A DNA stretch of 64,000 nucleotides from Euclidia mi (taxonomy: Eukaryota; Arthropoda; Insecta; Lepidoptera; Erebidae). The stretch spans positions 39,495,598-39,559,597 of the forward strand of contig OX123182.2 in NCBI GenBank assembly GCA_944739405.2, in the 5' to 3' direction. A model generated the notes under the pieces. The model saw only the letters and a program-made list of their open reading frames with translations. It was not told the DNA's origin and did not search any database. Of this stretch, positions 1-12,029 are shown one piece after another. A program made the translations under genes and the position numbers. Positions within the stretch are counted from its first letter, which is position 1. Each line of letters starts with the position of its first letter.

Positions 1-1037
1 AGTTAATAAACAATAAGGCTTTTGTCAAATCCAGTACTGGGCTGAATATTTTTTACTTAGTGGTTTAAGTGGGTAGGCCCCGAACGTCTGTAAAGTCACA
101 CAACCCTTCTACCTTCCCCAAAAGGCTGATTATCATCCGTTTCCACCATAAAGACAAAAATCGCTAGTAATTAGCAATAATAAAATATCCATATCAATTT
201 AAACATCGTAACGATTTTATCTATCTAGACAGGGCAATTAAAGATACTGTTGCCGAAATTTAACAAAGCGAAGCTCTTTGACACGTAAAACGTAAGTTAA
301 GAGTGTACAAGTGTAGAGTTTCTAAATTTGTATTCAATTTGGTATTCAGACTTATACAGGCGCGGCGCGGCAGCTGGAGACGCGGCAAAATACAGCCTTC
401 TCGCGCGTATTTCTCTTTGTTTGGGTGTTCATGGTGTTGTGTAGTTGTGTGTATGAGGTACCATACTAGTTCTACCAGAAGAATTAGAGAGAATTAGAGA
501 TACTTTATTTTTAACATCAAGATAATAGGAAAAATAAAATATGTCTTTAATTTCCAAAGAACGGCATTATCTGAGACATTACCTTTAGAACGACAATACT
601 TACCTACTGTCAGCTGTATTATGATGTTATTACTTTTGGTACTCAAATAAAAAGGTCAAAACAGGGCACTCGTTATCAGCGCCCAATCGAAACGTCCTAA
701 AAAGACGAGTCAAGAGACGTCATTACCCAAGAAAGTACTTATATTTTAAATGCAAAGGTTCGTTTGTTTGTTTATTTAGTTGTTTGTTCTTCTTATACGT
801 CGCAATGGAGTGATGTTTTGGTATGCATTTTGTTTGTGGTTATAGTTATTGCTAAATGGCCTACATTTTACCGCGATAACCGACCACTATTGTACGTGGC
901 CGTATATGGTTCGATTTGTTTTTCTACAACGTATATTTAAGCTCACTGTTGCATATATTAGAGGTAAAATATTCTATCCATAACAGAGACATTACAAGCT
1001 ATTGAATGTAACGTTTGTTGTATATTGAATGTAATCT
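1..1037. other. Unassigned AT-rich DNA
   Basis: I see no convincing coding region, RNA gene or intact transposon here. The longest open frame (303-497, 64 codons) is short and has no recognisable motif. A small GC-rich patch lies near 355-400 and a GTTTGTTT-type simple stretch near 760-790. The segment is best read as intergenic or intronic background. Confidence 0.6.
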
Positions 1038-1239
1038 TCTTAATATTTAAAATCCTTGCGTTACTTACTGACTGACACGCTACAGCCGAAACTATTGGGC
1101 GCAGGAACCTGAAATTTGGCATGTATGTTCCTTGGGGACCGTAGGAGTGCACTAAGAAGGGATTTTCTGAAATTTCCACGGAATCGGCCAAAACGGGTAA
1201 ATTAAAAAAAATGCAGGCGTAGCTGCTGGCGTCCTCTAG
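1038..1239 (+). mobile_element. Short non-autonomous Helitron-like repeat
   Basis: The copy starts TCTTAATATTTAAAATCC and ends in CTAG at 1236-1239, followed by T. That is the Helitron signature (5' TC, 3' CTRR, insertion between A and T). A GCAGGC/GCTGC hairpin lies just upstream of the end. It is about 202 bp, non-coding, and has recognisable relatives at 4922-5137, 14232-14439 and 37877-38082. Open frames on the opposite strand are by-products of the repeat. The assignment rests on terminal structure and copy comparison within the window; no Rep/helicase is present. Confidence 0.75.
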
Positions 1240-2181
1240 TCTGTATATATAAAATCCTTGCATTGCTGACTGACAGACACGCTACAGCCGAAACTACTGG
1301 CCGTAAGTAGGCGAAATTTGGCATGTGTGTTGCTTGGGGAGTGTAGGGTAGCACTAAGAGAGGATTTTTGGAAATTCCTCCTCTAAGGGGGTAAAACAGG
1401 GGTTCAGAGTTTCTATGAGACTTTTTATTCCTTCAATGGATTAACTTTAAACTTTGTATATTGGTTCCTCAAATGAAATTAGTTAACACTAAGAAATTCC
1501 TATGCTAAGGGGGGAGCCAGAATTTGTATGAAACATTTGTATTCGTTTAAGGGATTAACTTCAAACTTTACATATTATTTGTTCCTCAAATGATGTCAAC
1601 GAACACAAATAACTTTATTTTGGAAATTCTTGCCCTAAAAGGGTAGAAAAGCGAGTCAGAATTTGTGTATAAACCTTTCATATTTTCAATGACATCACTT
1701 AAAAAAGTCGTATATGTGTAGATTCCTAGAGTGACGTAAGTGAGCACTAATAAGAAATGAGTTTGGGAAGTCTTGCCCATAAAGGAGTTAAGAAATGGTG
1801 GAGGTGGTATATAAAGAAAATCTAATAAAAATTATTTTTCAATTTTATCAAGGAAATTTATTTAATCAATGTATTTAGGTACTAGAAACTTTGTTTATCG
1901 GTTCCTCAAGTGACGTTAGTGAAATCACACCTAGTGCGTGGGGCTCAAAATTTATTATGAATCTGTTATATAATTAAAGGTCGTTCTAAGTTTGTATGAC
2001 AGTAAAAACAACATTCATCAAATTTGTTTGAGAATTGGCATTGCAAACCAAAAGGCGTAAAACTTTGTACAAACTGTTGTTTAAAAAATAAATGCATATT
2101 CTATTCTATTCTTTCTATTCCACAAAACATTTTATTTACCTAAGCAAAATTTACGCGAGCGAAGCAGCAGGCAAAAGCTAG
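1240..2181 (+). mobile_element. Longer Helitron-like repeat with internal tandem units
   Basis: The element begins TCTGTATATATAAAATCC immediately after the CTAG end of the preceding copy and ends GCAGGCAAAAGCTAG at 2178-2181, followed by T. The first 120 bp match the 206-bp family (GACTGACAGACACGCTACAGCC). The body from about 1380 to 1990 is a degenerate tandem array, with units of roughly 130 bp carrying the motif GGTTCCTCAAATGA. The same units recur inverted at 46375-47786 and around 39508-45531. There is no coding capacity, so it is a non-autonomous element. The head-to-tail junction with the preceding copy means one inserted exactly at the end of the other. Confidence 0.7.
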
Positions 2182-2459
2182 TGTATATATAATAATATGT
2201 AGATTTTCACTTTGCTCTCGTGGGCAAATTATAGTAACAATAAAATTTTGGTAGTTATTTGGTAGTTATAAATTGCAACGCAACGCAGTGTACCCTAATA
2301 TAGACAATAGTAATACATACCTTCGCTGGAAATTTATAATAATACTAATAAACATTTTAATGACATAGATATTATATTTACTTTATATATTAAACAAATT
2401 TTAATCAAGTACATAAAATATCGCATAGGTCTACAAAATTTCCCAAACATAATTTAGAT

Positions 2460-2712
2460 GTCCGTGTGGTGATGGATTGTCCGTGTGGTGACGGATTAAG
2501 AATACGGAATGTCACCACCCCATATCATCCCATGGGTGTCGTAAGAGCCGACAGAGGGAGCATATTATGCAGAGAACAGCACTGTAAGAGAAGGAAAACT
2601 TGATACAAACACTATACCAACCCGTTTGGCCAGCGTGGTATTAGTAGGCAAATTCCTCCTTTCAAAGGAGAGGGCTAGTCCAGCAGTGGACTGTTAAAGG
2701 CTGATGATGATG
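2460..2712 (+). mobile_element. GAT-tailed SINE (Metulj-like) with 9-bp target duplication
   Basis: The copy begins with the CCGTGTGGTGACGGATTAAG head and includes GGGTGTCGTAAGAGCCGAC and GGAGAGGGCTAGTCCAGCAG. It ends in a GCTGATGATGATG tail. It is flanked by the direct repeat AATTTAGAT (2451-2459 and 2713-2721), so insertion used target-primed reverse transcription. The first ~20 bp of the head are duplicated (GTCCGTGTGGTGATGGATT, then the true head). Copies with the same layout lie at 14448-14680 and 56831-57063. The Metulj name is from memory of lepidopteran SINEs and is tentative. Confidence 0.75.
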
Positions 2713-2721
2713 AATTTAGAT

Positions 2722-4253
2722 ATCCATATTCCTACCACGTACAAAGATTTACACAATTTGATTGTTCGAGATTTTACCTTAGCTTCTATTTATTCTGTTG
2801 CTGTCAAATCTCTCTCATAAATTACAATGTCATTGAGAAAATTTGGCATTGGTTCGTGGCTTGAATTTTAATATAGGTAGAGAGGAAAGGTAACGAGTTG
2901 ATCGGCTGGATGTCGGATGCGCCTCGCAACTATTTATAGCACAAACAGAATAGTTAACGAGGCTTGTACCTTACCGCTTCTGCTGAAGCTACACATCATT
3001 GGAAGTTGGTCGTTAAGTTTGTATTTACCTACGACCTACATGCAACTTCACGGTAGTCTGTTTATAAACTAGAAAAAGTTTAAACTTAGGTTGAGTGGTG
3101 CATCTTAAAGATGTTAAAGTTTTCTATTATTTACAGACATTGCTTTTTAAGCGTATTTTTTATGCATGCTGAGTATAAAATATTTGGATTGCTAAAAACC
3201 TCAAAAATTGATGGTTTTAAAATGGCAAAAAAACATTTTTATAAAGACACTGGTGCCTGTCATTTTGTGTACATGTCGACGCAAGAAAGTTTATTGAACG
3301 AATATTTTAAATTTTGTATAGAAACACTTACAAGCTGAAGGCCGTGCGAAGTGGAGGAGATATAGCCGGAAAGCAGACCCCGGACTCAAAGGCGTAGATT
3401 TTGGAACGCAACGGGGACAGCGCCAGGATGATGATAATCTTAAAAATAATAAGACGCATCAGTGTCATAACCGATTCTTGTGTTTATCCTATATTTTTGA
3501 GGACGATACTGTCACGTTCTAAAAAATAGATATGTAGTTTAAAGCTAAGCTTGTAACAAGCTTGTGCCAGGACTTTCTGAAAAAAAAAATTGAATACTTT
3601 GCGCTACCCGGTAGACACGAACATGCGTTAACGTAACAACAGTTTTATACTACCGATTCAAAAAGACAGACACCCAAAGTGCCGAAGAAGAAAATTATCT
3701 GAGGATAATTAAGTTTTTACAATGGTCTTATATTTATTTTCTTTGCTATTGTTCTTCAGCATCGACGTGATTTAGAACGGAGCCTTATTGAAAACTGAGG
3801 TGTACCTAAGAAAAAAGCTCACATCTTCAAACCCGGCGCGCAAATAAAATTACATCGCCGACTCCCATTTCGGGCGAGATTACCAAAGCTAATTTTCTAA
3901 GAGGATTGCATTTCAAAGCGTAGATTCTCATTTGGATAGTAATCACTCCAAGCTAAAGTATAATTACCCGAATATGTGTTGGATTCATAAGTTATGGGAG
4001 CTTGTGAGTTTCTCAAACAGCCTTAACACTTCGAGAGAGTTAGTACTGGAGAACTACTACTCCTATCCTATCTCTACTATTCCTTTTAAAAATTGTTCTC
4101 AAATATGTATGAAACATGTTTGCAGCACAATGTTTTGCTTCCAGAGCAACTGAACCAGTTCTATTTAAAATTAAGATTTTACTACTCAGTAAAAACTGTA
4201 CTATGAGTAGGTACTAGTATATCATCAGTACTATATACATTATTTAGTACCGA
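2722..4253. other. Unassigned DNA
   Basis: No gene or structured repeat can be supported. Short open frames at 3111-3338 and 3932-4153 have no motif, no plausible splice context and AT-rich third positions. The segment is probably intergenic or intronic. Confidence 0.55.
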
Positions 4254-4364
4254 TGATCTCGCCCTCTATTACATTGGAACCGAAACATAACTTGCGAAGT
4301 GAGAGTGTGTAATACATCTCTGCCTACCCCTTCAGGGATAAAGGCGTGAAGTTATGTTTACATT
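4254..4364 (+). repeat. SINE 3'-end fragment
   Basis: CTCGCCCTCTATTACATTGGA followed by CATCTCTGCCTACCCCTTCA matches the 3' half of the tRNA-derived SINEs at 32323-32704 and 45545-45800. The head with the pol III boxes is missing, so this is a truncated, decayed copy. Confidence 0.6.
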
Positions 4365-4640
4365 TATTTTCTGTATTATTCGCTTCAATATTTAGAAACA
4401 AACTTGTTTAATATGTACATACCTATGCTTTGTAATGAACTATTAAACTTCTGGTGCGCCCATTTAATACTTTTGAACAGAGCTACCTGTGTTATAATAA
4501 TGAAGAAAGGGGCAGGTTTAGTTTTATCAAATTAAAGCAATCTTATGATCAAGGCGTTGTCAATCCGACTTCAAGTATCAAACACAATCACAGATCAAGT
4601 TTTATACTTCTACGTACACCACAGCACTTTACAACCATGA

Positions 4641-4688
4641 TTGCATCGCTAATACTTAATGATTATTCATTAAGTATTAGCGATGCAA
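4641..4688. repeat. Perfect 22-bp inverted repeat (hairpin)
   Basis: Arms 4641-4662 and 4667-4688 are exact reverse complements (TTGCATCGCTAATACTTAAT...) around a 4-base loop. There is no terminator context or coding sequence around it. It may be the remnant of a foldback element, or a spontaneous palindrome formed by template switching. Confidence 0.8.
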
Positions 4689-4921
4689 AAGGTTCATACA
4701 TATATTACGTGAATTCTAACAAAAACAATAATACATTCACAATATGAAGCCAGTTTATAACTTTTATTACCCTTTCTTGGCTATGTATGTAGCTCATATT
4801 TTGATCGCGGAACAAATCGCCATATGAACCAAATTGTGCGGACCTTTTTCTCTCATGGGTAAGTTATACATTTATACAACAGTGTACGTGTATAACTGTA
4901 ACTTACGGTTAGTTTATGAAC

Positions 4922-5137
4922 TTAATATTTATATTTTTTCAATTTCATTAAACATAATGACTGACTGACAGACAACGCACAGCCAAAACTATTGGGCAAA
5001 AGTATCGGTAATTTGGCTTCTGTGTTCCTTGAGAAGTGTAGGGGTGCACTAAAACAGTGATTTCCCGAAGCTCCCACGGGATCGGACAGAATTGTTTTAA
5101 TAAAAAAAATGTGGGCGTAGCTACGGACATCCACTAG
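4922..5137 (+). mobile_element. Short Helitron-like repeat, diverged
   Basis: The copy shares GACTGACTGACAGACA, GGGGTGCACTAA and the GCGTAGCT hairpin with the 206-bp family. It ends CTAG at 5134-5137, followed by T. The 5' end is degraded and its start is approximate. It is more diverged than the copies at 14232-14439 and 37877-38082, so probably older. Confidence 0.65.
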
Positions 5138-7080
5138 TTAAGCATATTTTTCACAAGCCATGGCATTGACCAGACTAAAACAGTCCAAGAAAGACTCTAC
5201 ATTCTTAATTTATTTTTGAGATGCTTTAAAGGTTTTTTTTAATGGAATTACAGTATTCCCTTTGATCTACAAAATCTTACTTTAAATTGTCATGTAAAAG
5301 ATATTGCCATAATGTTACCTCTCAATTATACATAAAGAAACCGTAATTTGTTTAAATAGACTAAAAGCACCAAAATATTTCCAAGAGCCTCTGGTCCTAA
5401 GAAGTGAAGATACGTGTCAGTATAATGAAAGCATACAATCAACCAAATATGTAAAGTGCGCACTACACGACACATACACACACTCATCAACCTGATGACT
5501 TCTTCTCGTGAATTCATCGCAAATTCAGAATTCAAATTATGCTTTGAGATCATAGAGAGGCCTTTGTGAACACATATCTGCATATTTTCGGCGTTAAGCT
5601 AAACGTAAGTCAGATAAAGTTGCTCTGTGTGTACAGTTTTATCTTGTCGGTTGTTCAAGTGAAATTTAGCAGAAGTACGTTCACGGTTTCACGTTTGCAG
5701 TACCAGTGTAATATTATACAGGCAATTAAGTTTAGTTGTGCGCGATTTTATTCAACAACGACATCTCTATCGATGCGTCTTCTTTATTAGACAACGGATA
5801 GTTGGAATTTATTAGTGCTGAATTAATATGTAAAGGCAAAAATTGAATGCTGAAAATAATTGGATTATTATTATATATATACCATATCATGAAGAAATTA
5901 TCTCTACCAATGTTCTCTACTAAATTAGGCACCAATTTGGACAATGGCCAAGTTATGCTCGTCAAGTATTTAACTCGTCAAGCGTACTTGCAATTTATCA
6001 TGAAGCAAATAAAGGATTACAAATCACCATGTTTGTATAGTTTACTTGCAAAGCAACTCTTAGTATTAATGAAATGGCAAAAGAGAGAAACAATGAAATG
6101 AAAACAAATACCCATGGTATTTGTTTTCATTTCATTAATACTCCGTCATAAAATACGACACAAATGTACCAAACAAACTAAACAAGTCATTCAAAGCTCC
6201 CTTAACACGAGAATTCGTTACCACAGCATATAAAAACAAAAGCATCAACATTTTACATCTCTACACAAAGGTATAAAAAGTCACGTTAGAATTAAACTTT
6301 TCTAACCCATACTTTATGATTCAGCAGTGTGACAGTAAGTTTTTGGTTGAATTGTCGCGCGACCCTCTGTGTTATTTATGCGAGTGGAGTCGATCACCCT
6401 CTAAGAAACAGCGTTGGATAAAATACCAATACTCTCGATATAATTCAAGGAAATGTGACGAAATGTTTATTTCGTTTTTACGAGGCGCCATCGCTAGCTC
6501 CAAATAAAATTAATGAAATCATTCGCTGTCGAAGTAATGAAAACGTATTTACTCACCCTTATATCTAGATATACCTATTATGTGAAAATAAAGTGACGAA
6601 TGAGTAATCGCCCTTCACGATATGCTGATTTTTGGTACTTAAAAATTTGTGGCAAACACCTTATTGCCATTAGGAGATCATATGATTAAGAAACACTTAC
6701 ATTTAAAAGATGCCCAAGATGCAGGCATAGCCTAGTTTGGAACAAGCAAAAATTTATTATTATTTCTGATTCACTGCCATCCAGCAGTAATATTTTGCCT
6801 ATTAAGGATAGTTGGACTTGGATAAGCTCCTATATAGATCCCAAAAATATGTGTGCCAGGCATCGATATATATGTATTAAATGTCAATGGTGCCAGGGCA
6901 ATGTCTCCTTACAGGTTACGCTCGAGTGAATAACATCCTTACAGTCGAGGTGCCGTAACTTACAATGTCCTCAGTTGGACAAGTTTTACAAAAGTTTCTT
7001 AATTTATACTCCTTAACTTGGTAAGTAGGGACAGTACAGTATTGCATACTCTGGTATTACTTTAAGATATATATTCAAAA
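5138..7080. other. Unassigned DNA with one foldback
   Basis: Apart from the inverted repeat at 6092-6136, I recognise nothing. Open frames at 5326-5583, 5847-6101 and 6316-6507 overlap on opposite strands, lack motifs and look like chance frames. Confidence 0.5.
6092..6136. repeat. Perfect 21-bp inverted repeat
   Basis: Arms 6092-6112 and 6116-6136 are exact reverse complements with a 3-base loop CAT. The flanks TAGTATTAATGAAATG (6061-6076) and CATTTCATTAATACT (6129-6143) extend the symmetry imperfectly. It is non-coding and likely a foldback remnant or a template-switch product. Confidence 0.8.
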
Positions 7081-8024
7081 TTTTAGTGACATTTCGGACC
7101 GCCTGCTCAAAATTAAAATACATTCGGCTTTCACTATTATTCGATACTGTCTTTTTGTGCCTAAGTTCACACACGCTTTACGTTCTTCGCCTTTTTGGAA
7201 AATCCCAAGCCCACTAGTCAATATTGACAAAATTTTACAAAACACCCAAAGCAACATTTTAAATGTGGCTCTGAACGACCGAGCATGGCTACAGGCGACA
7301 TTACCTGTTCGCCTGGGTGGGCTTGGCGTACGCAAAATTTCCGACGTGAGCTTACCAGCATTTCTGTCATCGGTCCACAGCACTGCAGAATTAATCAGGA
7401 AAATCTTAGCACCCACACTGGTCGATTCTGAGGTGCCGTGTAAGATCGATGCCATTAATGCTTGGAAAATGGCTTGTCCAAGCATTGAGTTGCCCCGAAA
7501 TTTATCCTCTCAGAGGCAGTGGGACGGGCCGCTTTGCAGCGCAATACGATACCTTTCGCATCGTTTCTTGCCTCCGGTTAGGTGCGCCATGTGTCGCTCC
7601 ACATCGTTGTCACTGTGGGGAGGCTGTCGACAGCCTTGGTCACCATGGCCTATCATGCAGCAGGAGCGCAGGTCGCATTTCACGACACAGCAACCTGAAT
7701 GACATTCTACGTCGGGCTCTTGTCACCGCTGGCGTTCCAGCCCAACTTGAACCTCAGGGTTTGGCACGCAACGATAGTAAAAGACCAGATGGAATGTCTC
7801 TACTGCCTTGGAAGTTGGATAGGCCTTTGGAGTGGGACGCAACGTCTGTCGATACCCTTGCGCCATCTCATCTTCCTAGCACAGCGGGTTGTGCGGGCGC
7901 TGCTGCTGCCACAGCGGAGACTCTAAACGGCGCAAATACGTAAATCTCGTAGGGGATTACGTATTTGAGCCGTTTGGAGTTGAAACGTTGGGTTCATGGG
8001 GCCCAAGTGCCGTACCAATGTAAA
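7081..8024 (+). pseudogene. LINE reverse-transcriptase C-terminal fragment, frameshifted
   Basis: The fragment encodes the C-terminal part of a non-LTR retrotransposon polyprotein. The frame through 7157-7702 reads VRLGGLGVRKISDVSLPAFL. A second frame (about 7545-7943) contains the Cys/His-rich segment CHCGEAVDSLGHHGLSC followed by RPDGMSLLPW. A third frame continues after 7925 to a stop near 8024. At least two frameshifts and a lost segment near 7540-7560 separate these pieces, so it is not functional. No 5' endonuclease or RT catalytic FADD motif is present: the copy is 5'-truncated. The CHC...H...C pattern resembles the C-terminal knuckle of such elements. I cannot assign the LINE clade with confidence. 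Confidence 0.75.
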
Positions 8025-8739
8025 TTAATTGGTACTTTTTATTCAAATTAATTTGCCTCTATAAAATAACAATACTGTAAAACTAATTAAAAAACCGAGT
8101 AAAATAAAGATATTAAGCCCTTCAGGCTTCGGAGCTTTTGTAATTAGTTTCGCTTCGCAATTGATATCATCTTTCATAAAAATGGATTGTGGGGACTGTA
8201 GTAGCAAAAATAAATTGTTTTATATGATGCAGGATCATACAGTCATAGAAATGAACAGTTGTATATTGGACATGTAAACATAACTATATGTTGATGAGAA
8301 AAATGTATAGTAGTGTGTGCTAAGTGTGTAGTGGTTCAAGTTAACTTTGTAACAAATAGTATCAGACTTTATTCATTGTTCAAGAAGTGAATATAAATCC
8401 TATCAATGGTCTAGTACTTCGAAACCTATTCGAAACACTATTTAGTTTATGTTTCTAATAGTCATCCTAAACCTGATCATTTTACTTATAAAAAAGCAGA
8501 TACGATTAGTATAAGGCGGAATCATTTAAAACACTTGCAATTCAGAGAGAGATTCATGAAAATTGTCCGTATTTTTTGTGCTCATTTGGTTAGAACGAAC
8601 TATTTTCTAATGTCATCCGCGATTGGAGGTTCATTGTCAAATAAAAATTGCCAAACGTTATTTTCTTTATTACAAAGATTAAGTATACCAAGTTTCAGTT
8701 CCCTACAAACTTCTACCCATCCCTACAATTCCATCCATT
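8025..8739. other. Unassigned DNA after the LINE fragment
   Basis: No coding region is supported. The first 130 bases could be the LINE 3' UTR (AAAATAAAGATATTAAG near 8100), but no poly(A) tail or target duplication was found. The rest is unremarkable. Confidence 0.45.
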
Positions 8740-8887
8740 TCAAATTTTTGTAACGGATGGTAGCCTATGTCTCCATGGTCCAATATATCTCTATGTTAAA
8801 TTTCATCAAAATGGTTCAGTGGTTTTAGCGTGAAAACGGAACTTATGTACATACATACAAACTTTCACATTTATATTATTAGTAGGG
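8740..8887 (-). mobile_element. Helitron 5'-end fragment
   Basis: Read on the minus strand, the segment starts TCCCTACTAATATTATAAAT and continues GTGAAAGTTTG, the same 5' terminus as the element at 28583-29933. AACCATTTTGATGAAATTT follows about 60 bases later. No 3' CTAG end was found nearby, so it is a 3'-truncated copy. Confidence 0.65.
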
Positions 8888-9484
8888 ATTAGCAAAGGCA
8901 GTTACAATACTTATAAGTTTATATGTATGAGCGACCAATATAAAGGAATGCACAATATGACAATATGTACGATGAGTATGATGACACAGTGCTGACAGCG
9001 CATCTGTTCTTACTTTTAACAGGTAGATTTGTGCCTTGCAAACTATTACCCTGCCTTAATCCCTCCCCGTTTAATTTCTGCCACTAATAGTTTTATCGCG
9101 GTCTGTCTGACAAATATACTGTTCTACTTCAAATTGTTTGGAAGCAAACTAATTCCTATACCGTGGACAAAATTAATTCCAGATCGACGGAGTGGATATT
9201 AGAATAAGAGGAAATACATTTTGCGTTTCATACTCGGTAACCTTTAATTTTAGGCATTTGGAACTTATTTTGTTTTAAAAGTTTGTTGATAGCGTAAAAG
9301 TTTTCTTTGGCATAAGCACGCGCGGTTTCTGTAGTTAAATACTTTTTGTTATATTCCTTCGTCAGCGAACTGTAAACCCAGATATGATAGTAGCTACTTA
9401 TATTTTTGCTACAGATTAAAATGCTATTACTTCACAAATGTCAAATGCATGGCACCTTAATTTATTGCATTCTGTCTAGAAAAT
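8888..9484. other. Unassigned DNA
   Basis: I see no coding region, RNA or repeat that can be supported here. Confidence 0.5.
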
Positions 9485-9573
9485 ACAGTGTGTACCGAAT
9501 ATTGAGCAAAACGGGACCGGAAAGAAAGAGTAAAATTAAAAAATGTGCGGGCGGAGCTGCGGGCATCTTCTAG
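9485..9573 (+). mobile_element. Helitron-like 3'-end fragment
   Basis: The last ~35 bases, GCGGGCGGAGCTGCGGGC then TCTTCTAG with T following (CTAG at 9570-9573), match the 3' hairpin and end of the 206-bp Helitron-like family. The preceding sequence (AAAACGGGACCGG) is a degraded version of the family body. The 5' part is missing. Confidence 0.55.
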
Positions 9574-12029
9574 TCGTTTTAAAATTATATTGATTACGTC
9601 AGCAAAAAGAACAAATCTGCCGCATACAGTAGGACGTGCATAAGCTTGATTATCATCAAAGTAAAGCGTAATGGTTTTGTTTGAGGCCCGCTACTAATTA
9701 GGAACAAATTATATATCTGGAGTACATAATTAAATAAAAGGCTGTATTCTAATTAGAAAAGAATTACATGATTAAACATCGTATATAGGTATTTAAGTTG
9801 TAATCGCGTTTTATTTTTCCACTCAGTCTGTGTGTCTGACGTTGATATCTGACTTTCAGGTTTTCGTGTCTCTTTTGTAGCAGAACAGTTGTACAACGCG
9901 ATGTACATTGATATCGTCCAATTTCTTACTTTATTTTTCTTTTGCAATAAGTCAAAATAGTTGTTTTTAGAAAATGACAATATATTTCATCTTACATTAT
10001 CATGATGCTGATTCTAAAAAGAAGATTTTTTTGGGCACAAGAACAGATTAATTTGCTTTCTGACTTTTAAGTCTAAGTAATAGCAAAGTAAAGTGCAGTC
10101 TCATTTTGGATGCCTGCCAGTTGTAAATTTGGTTGAGTATTTACAAAATTCGGCTATACGAGTTACTGTTTACAGCTAACTTCAGTACAGAATTATAACT
10201 AATCCTTCGAAAGATACCTATACGTATTGTCTGTTCTTGACATCTGCTAGATAGATTCCCTTTTCGTTATCACCTTCATCACCCGTCCGCATTTCGGACA
10301 TATCTGTATCTTATCTTGTCCTACCCCTATCTTTTTGCCACTGGAATCACAATGACCGTCACTATGAGGAAATAGTTGTAAGCAATTAGATTCTGAAAAG
10401 ATTATTATGAGCTGTGTGAATGACTAATAAGATCCTGTATCTTATTAGTCATTCACACAGCTCATAATAATCTTTATCTTTACTTTAACCTAGTTTAGGA
10501 GTTCAATGTAACTGACCCGCATATGTGATCATTTAACTTAGACTCTTGTTTTTGACAATGTAATGTGCATGTATTGTGCTTTGCAAGTTGTGTAACTACT
10601 AAGTGTAAATGTCAGAATTGAAACTAATAAATTTATTATTTATTTTATATTTTTTGTTTTTGTTATGGTCTGCGTCATAATTTCTACATCATTATTTTAG
10701 TTGTAGAATATAACAATTTAAATCAGATATTTCATAATCAGATGAATCTGACATGGTAACTTGTTTACTTGGTTGCTATTAGGAGTCGTTCATGAACTGT
10801 GCAAGAAGTTTGGGAAAGCGAAATTGGTTACTGAAGTAGTAGTAAATTTAATCACGATCTTTATTCGCAGATTGCACGTATTTTTCACTACCGTTAAAAT
10901 TACATTTAAGATTGTGTTTGTTTGAAGGACATGTTGTGATTGGTTTCAGGTGCTGCGAGATGTTATGAAGAAGAGACAAAATCTTCACCAATGTAAATAG
11001 GCAGCCGGATTTCTTTCATCGTCTAAGCAACATGGCGATCATGATACGTAAGTTTTTTATACATAATGCCAGAATAAGCTACTGCTTCATAAATTTGTCT
11101 AAGCCTTATAAAGAAACACCGAATGTTGTGAGTGTTATCCTCACACGGACTGCGAAGGTGTGATTCACGAATTTTTGTTGTTAGGTGAATGTTTTGAATA
11201 ATCCACACGAATATCTAAAGAAGAAGTACACTTGCTAGTTCTACATAAAATCTTCATCGAATAAGCTTTACTGTTAGTGTCAGTTTGGCCACAACCCTTT
11301 GTAATTGGCCATTTTTTTCTGATTACAACATAAAGTTTAGACTCGCTAGCTATAAAGTAAATAAATAAATTTACGATTGCACACGATTAAATTAAAATTT
11401 ATAATTATGAACTCCAATTAAAACAAAAATATAGCGTTTCTCTTGGATCCCATAAAGTGATACTATATAACTTTATGATCGGGCTTTGTACGGACTATAG
11501 TTCCAATATACGCGACAGTTCTTCAACTATATACAATATAGCAAAAGCAATAGCAATATAGCATTTGAAGCAATAATCCAGTTTTAATTAGCTATATTTC
11601 CGTGAAAATGTAGCGAAGTTAAACATTTATTCACTTGCGATCCGGCTATAAAGGCTAAGTGAAGGAACGAGTATATCTAGACAAATGCACTTTAATGTTC
11701 AACTTTAACCTGAAACGCCAATTTGAAAACTCATAGCATGAAGCTTAAATTCATTCGACCAAAATGCCTATGCATATTCTGATGCGCCAAATTAGTAAGA
11801 ACTGCTCATTTTAGAAGCCAATTATGAGCACAGGATGACGCAAATCTTGAATTGGCACAAAAACAAGCGTTGTTCAATACCCATACCGTTTGATTGATGA
11901 TAGCATTTTTGATAAAGTGTACCTATCATTTCTGCCGTGTACTGTACCTTACGCTGTACCTGCCGATAGCTCTATATAACTGTCGTCCTCAGTAGGTATA
12001 CGAATATGATGATGATGTATGTACGTCAG
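9574..12029. other. Unassigned DNA upstream of the 12-kb exon
   Basis: Apart from the hairpin at 10397-10475, nothing is supported. The 9753-9980 and 11023-11208 open frames are motif-free. If 12030-12128 is an exon, the part just upstream (ending GTACGTCAG) is its 5' intron; its pyrimidine tract is weak. Confidence 0.45.
10397..10475. repeat. Perfect 37-bp inverted repeat with 5-base loop
   Basis: Arms 10397-10433 and 10439-10475 are exact reverse complements around the loop CCTGT. The arms are ordinary AT-rich unique sequence (GAGCTGTGTGAATGAC inside). No target duplication is evident. It could be a minimal foldback element or a recent palindromic duplication. A 37-bp perfect arm in non-coding DNA suggests youth or gene conversion. 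Confidence 0.85.

Noticed and set aside
958..1263. 101-codon minus-strand gene
   Set aside because: It is antisense to the Helitron-like repeat; similar frames appear in other copies (for example 4922-5134).
7449..7943. Independent 164-codon gene
   Set aside because: It is the shifted continuation of the LINE fragment at 7081-8024.
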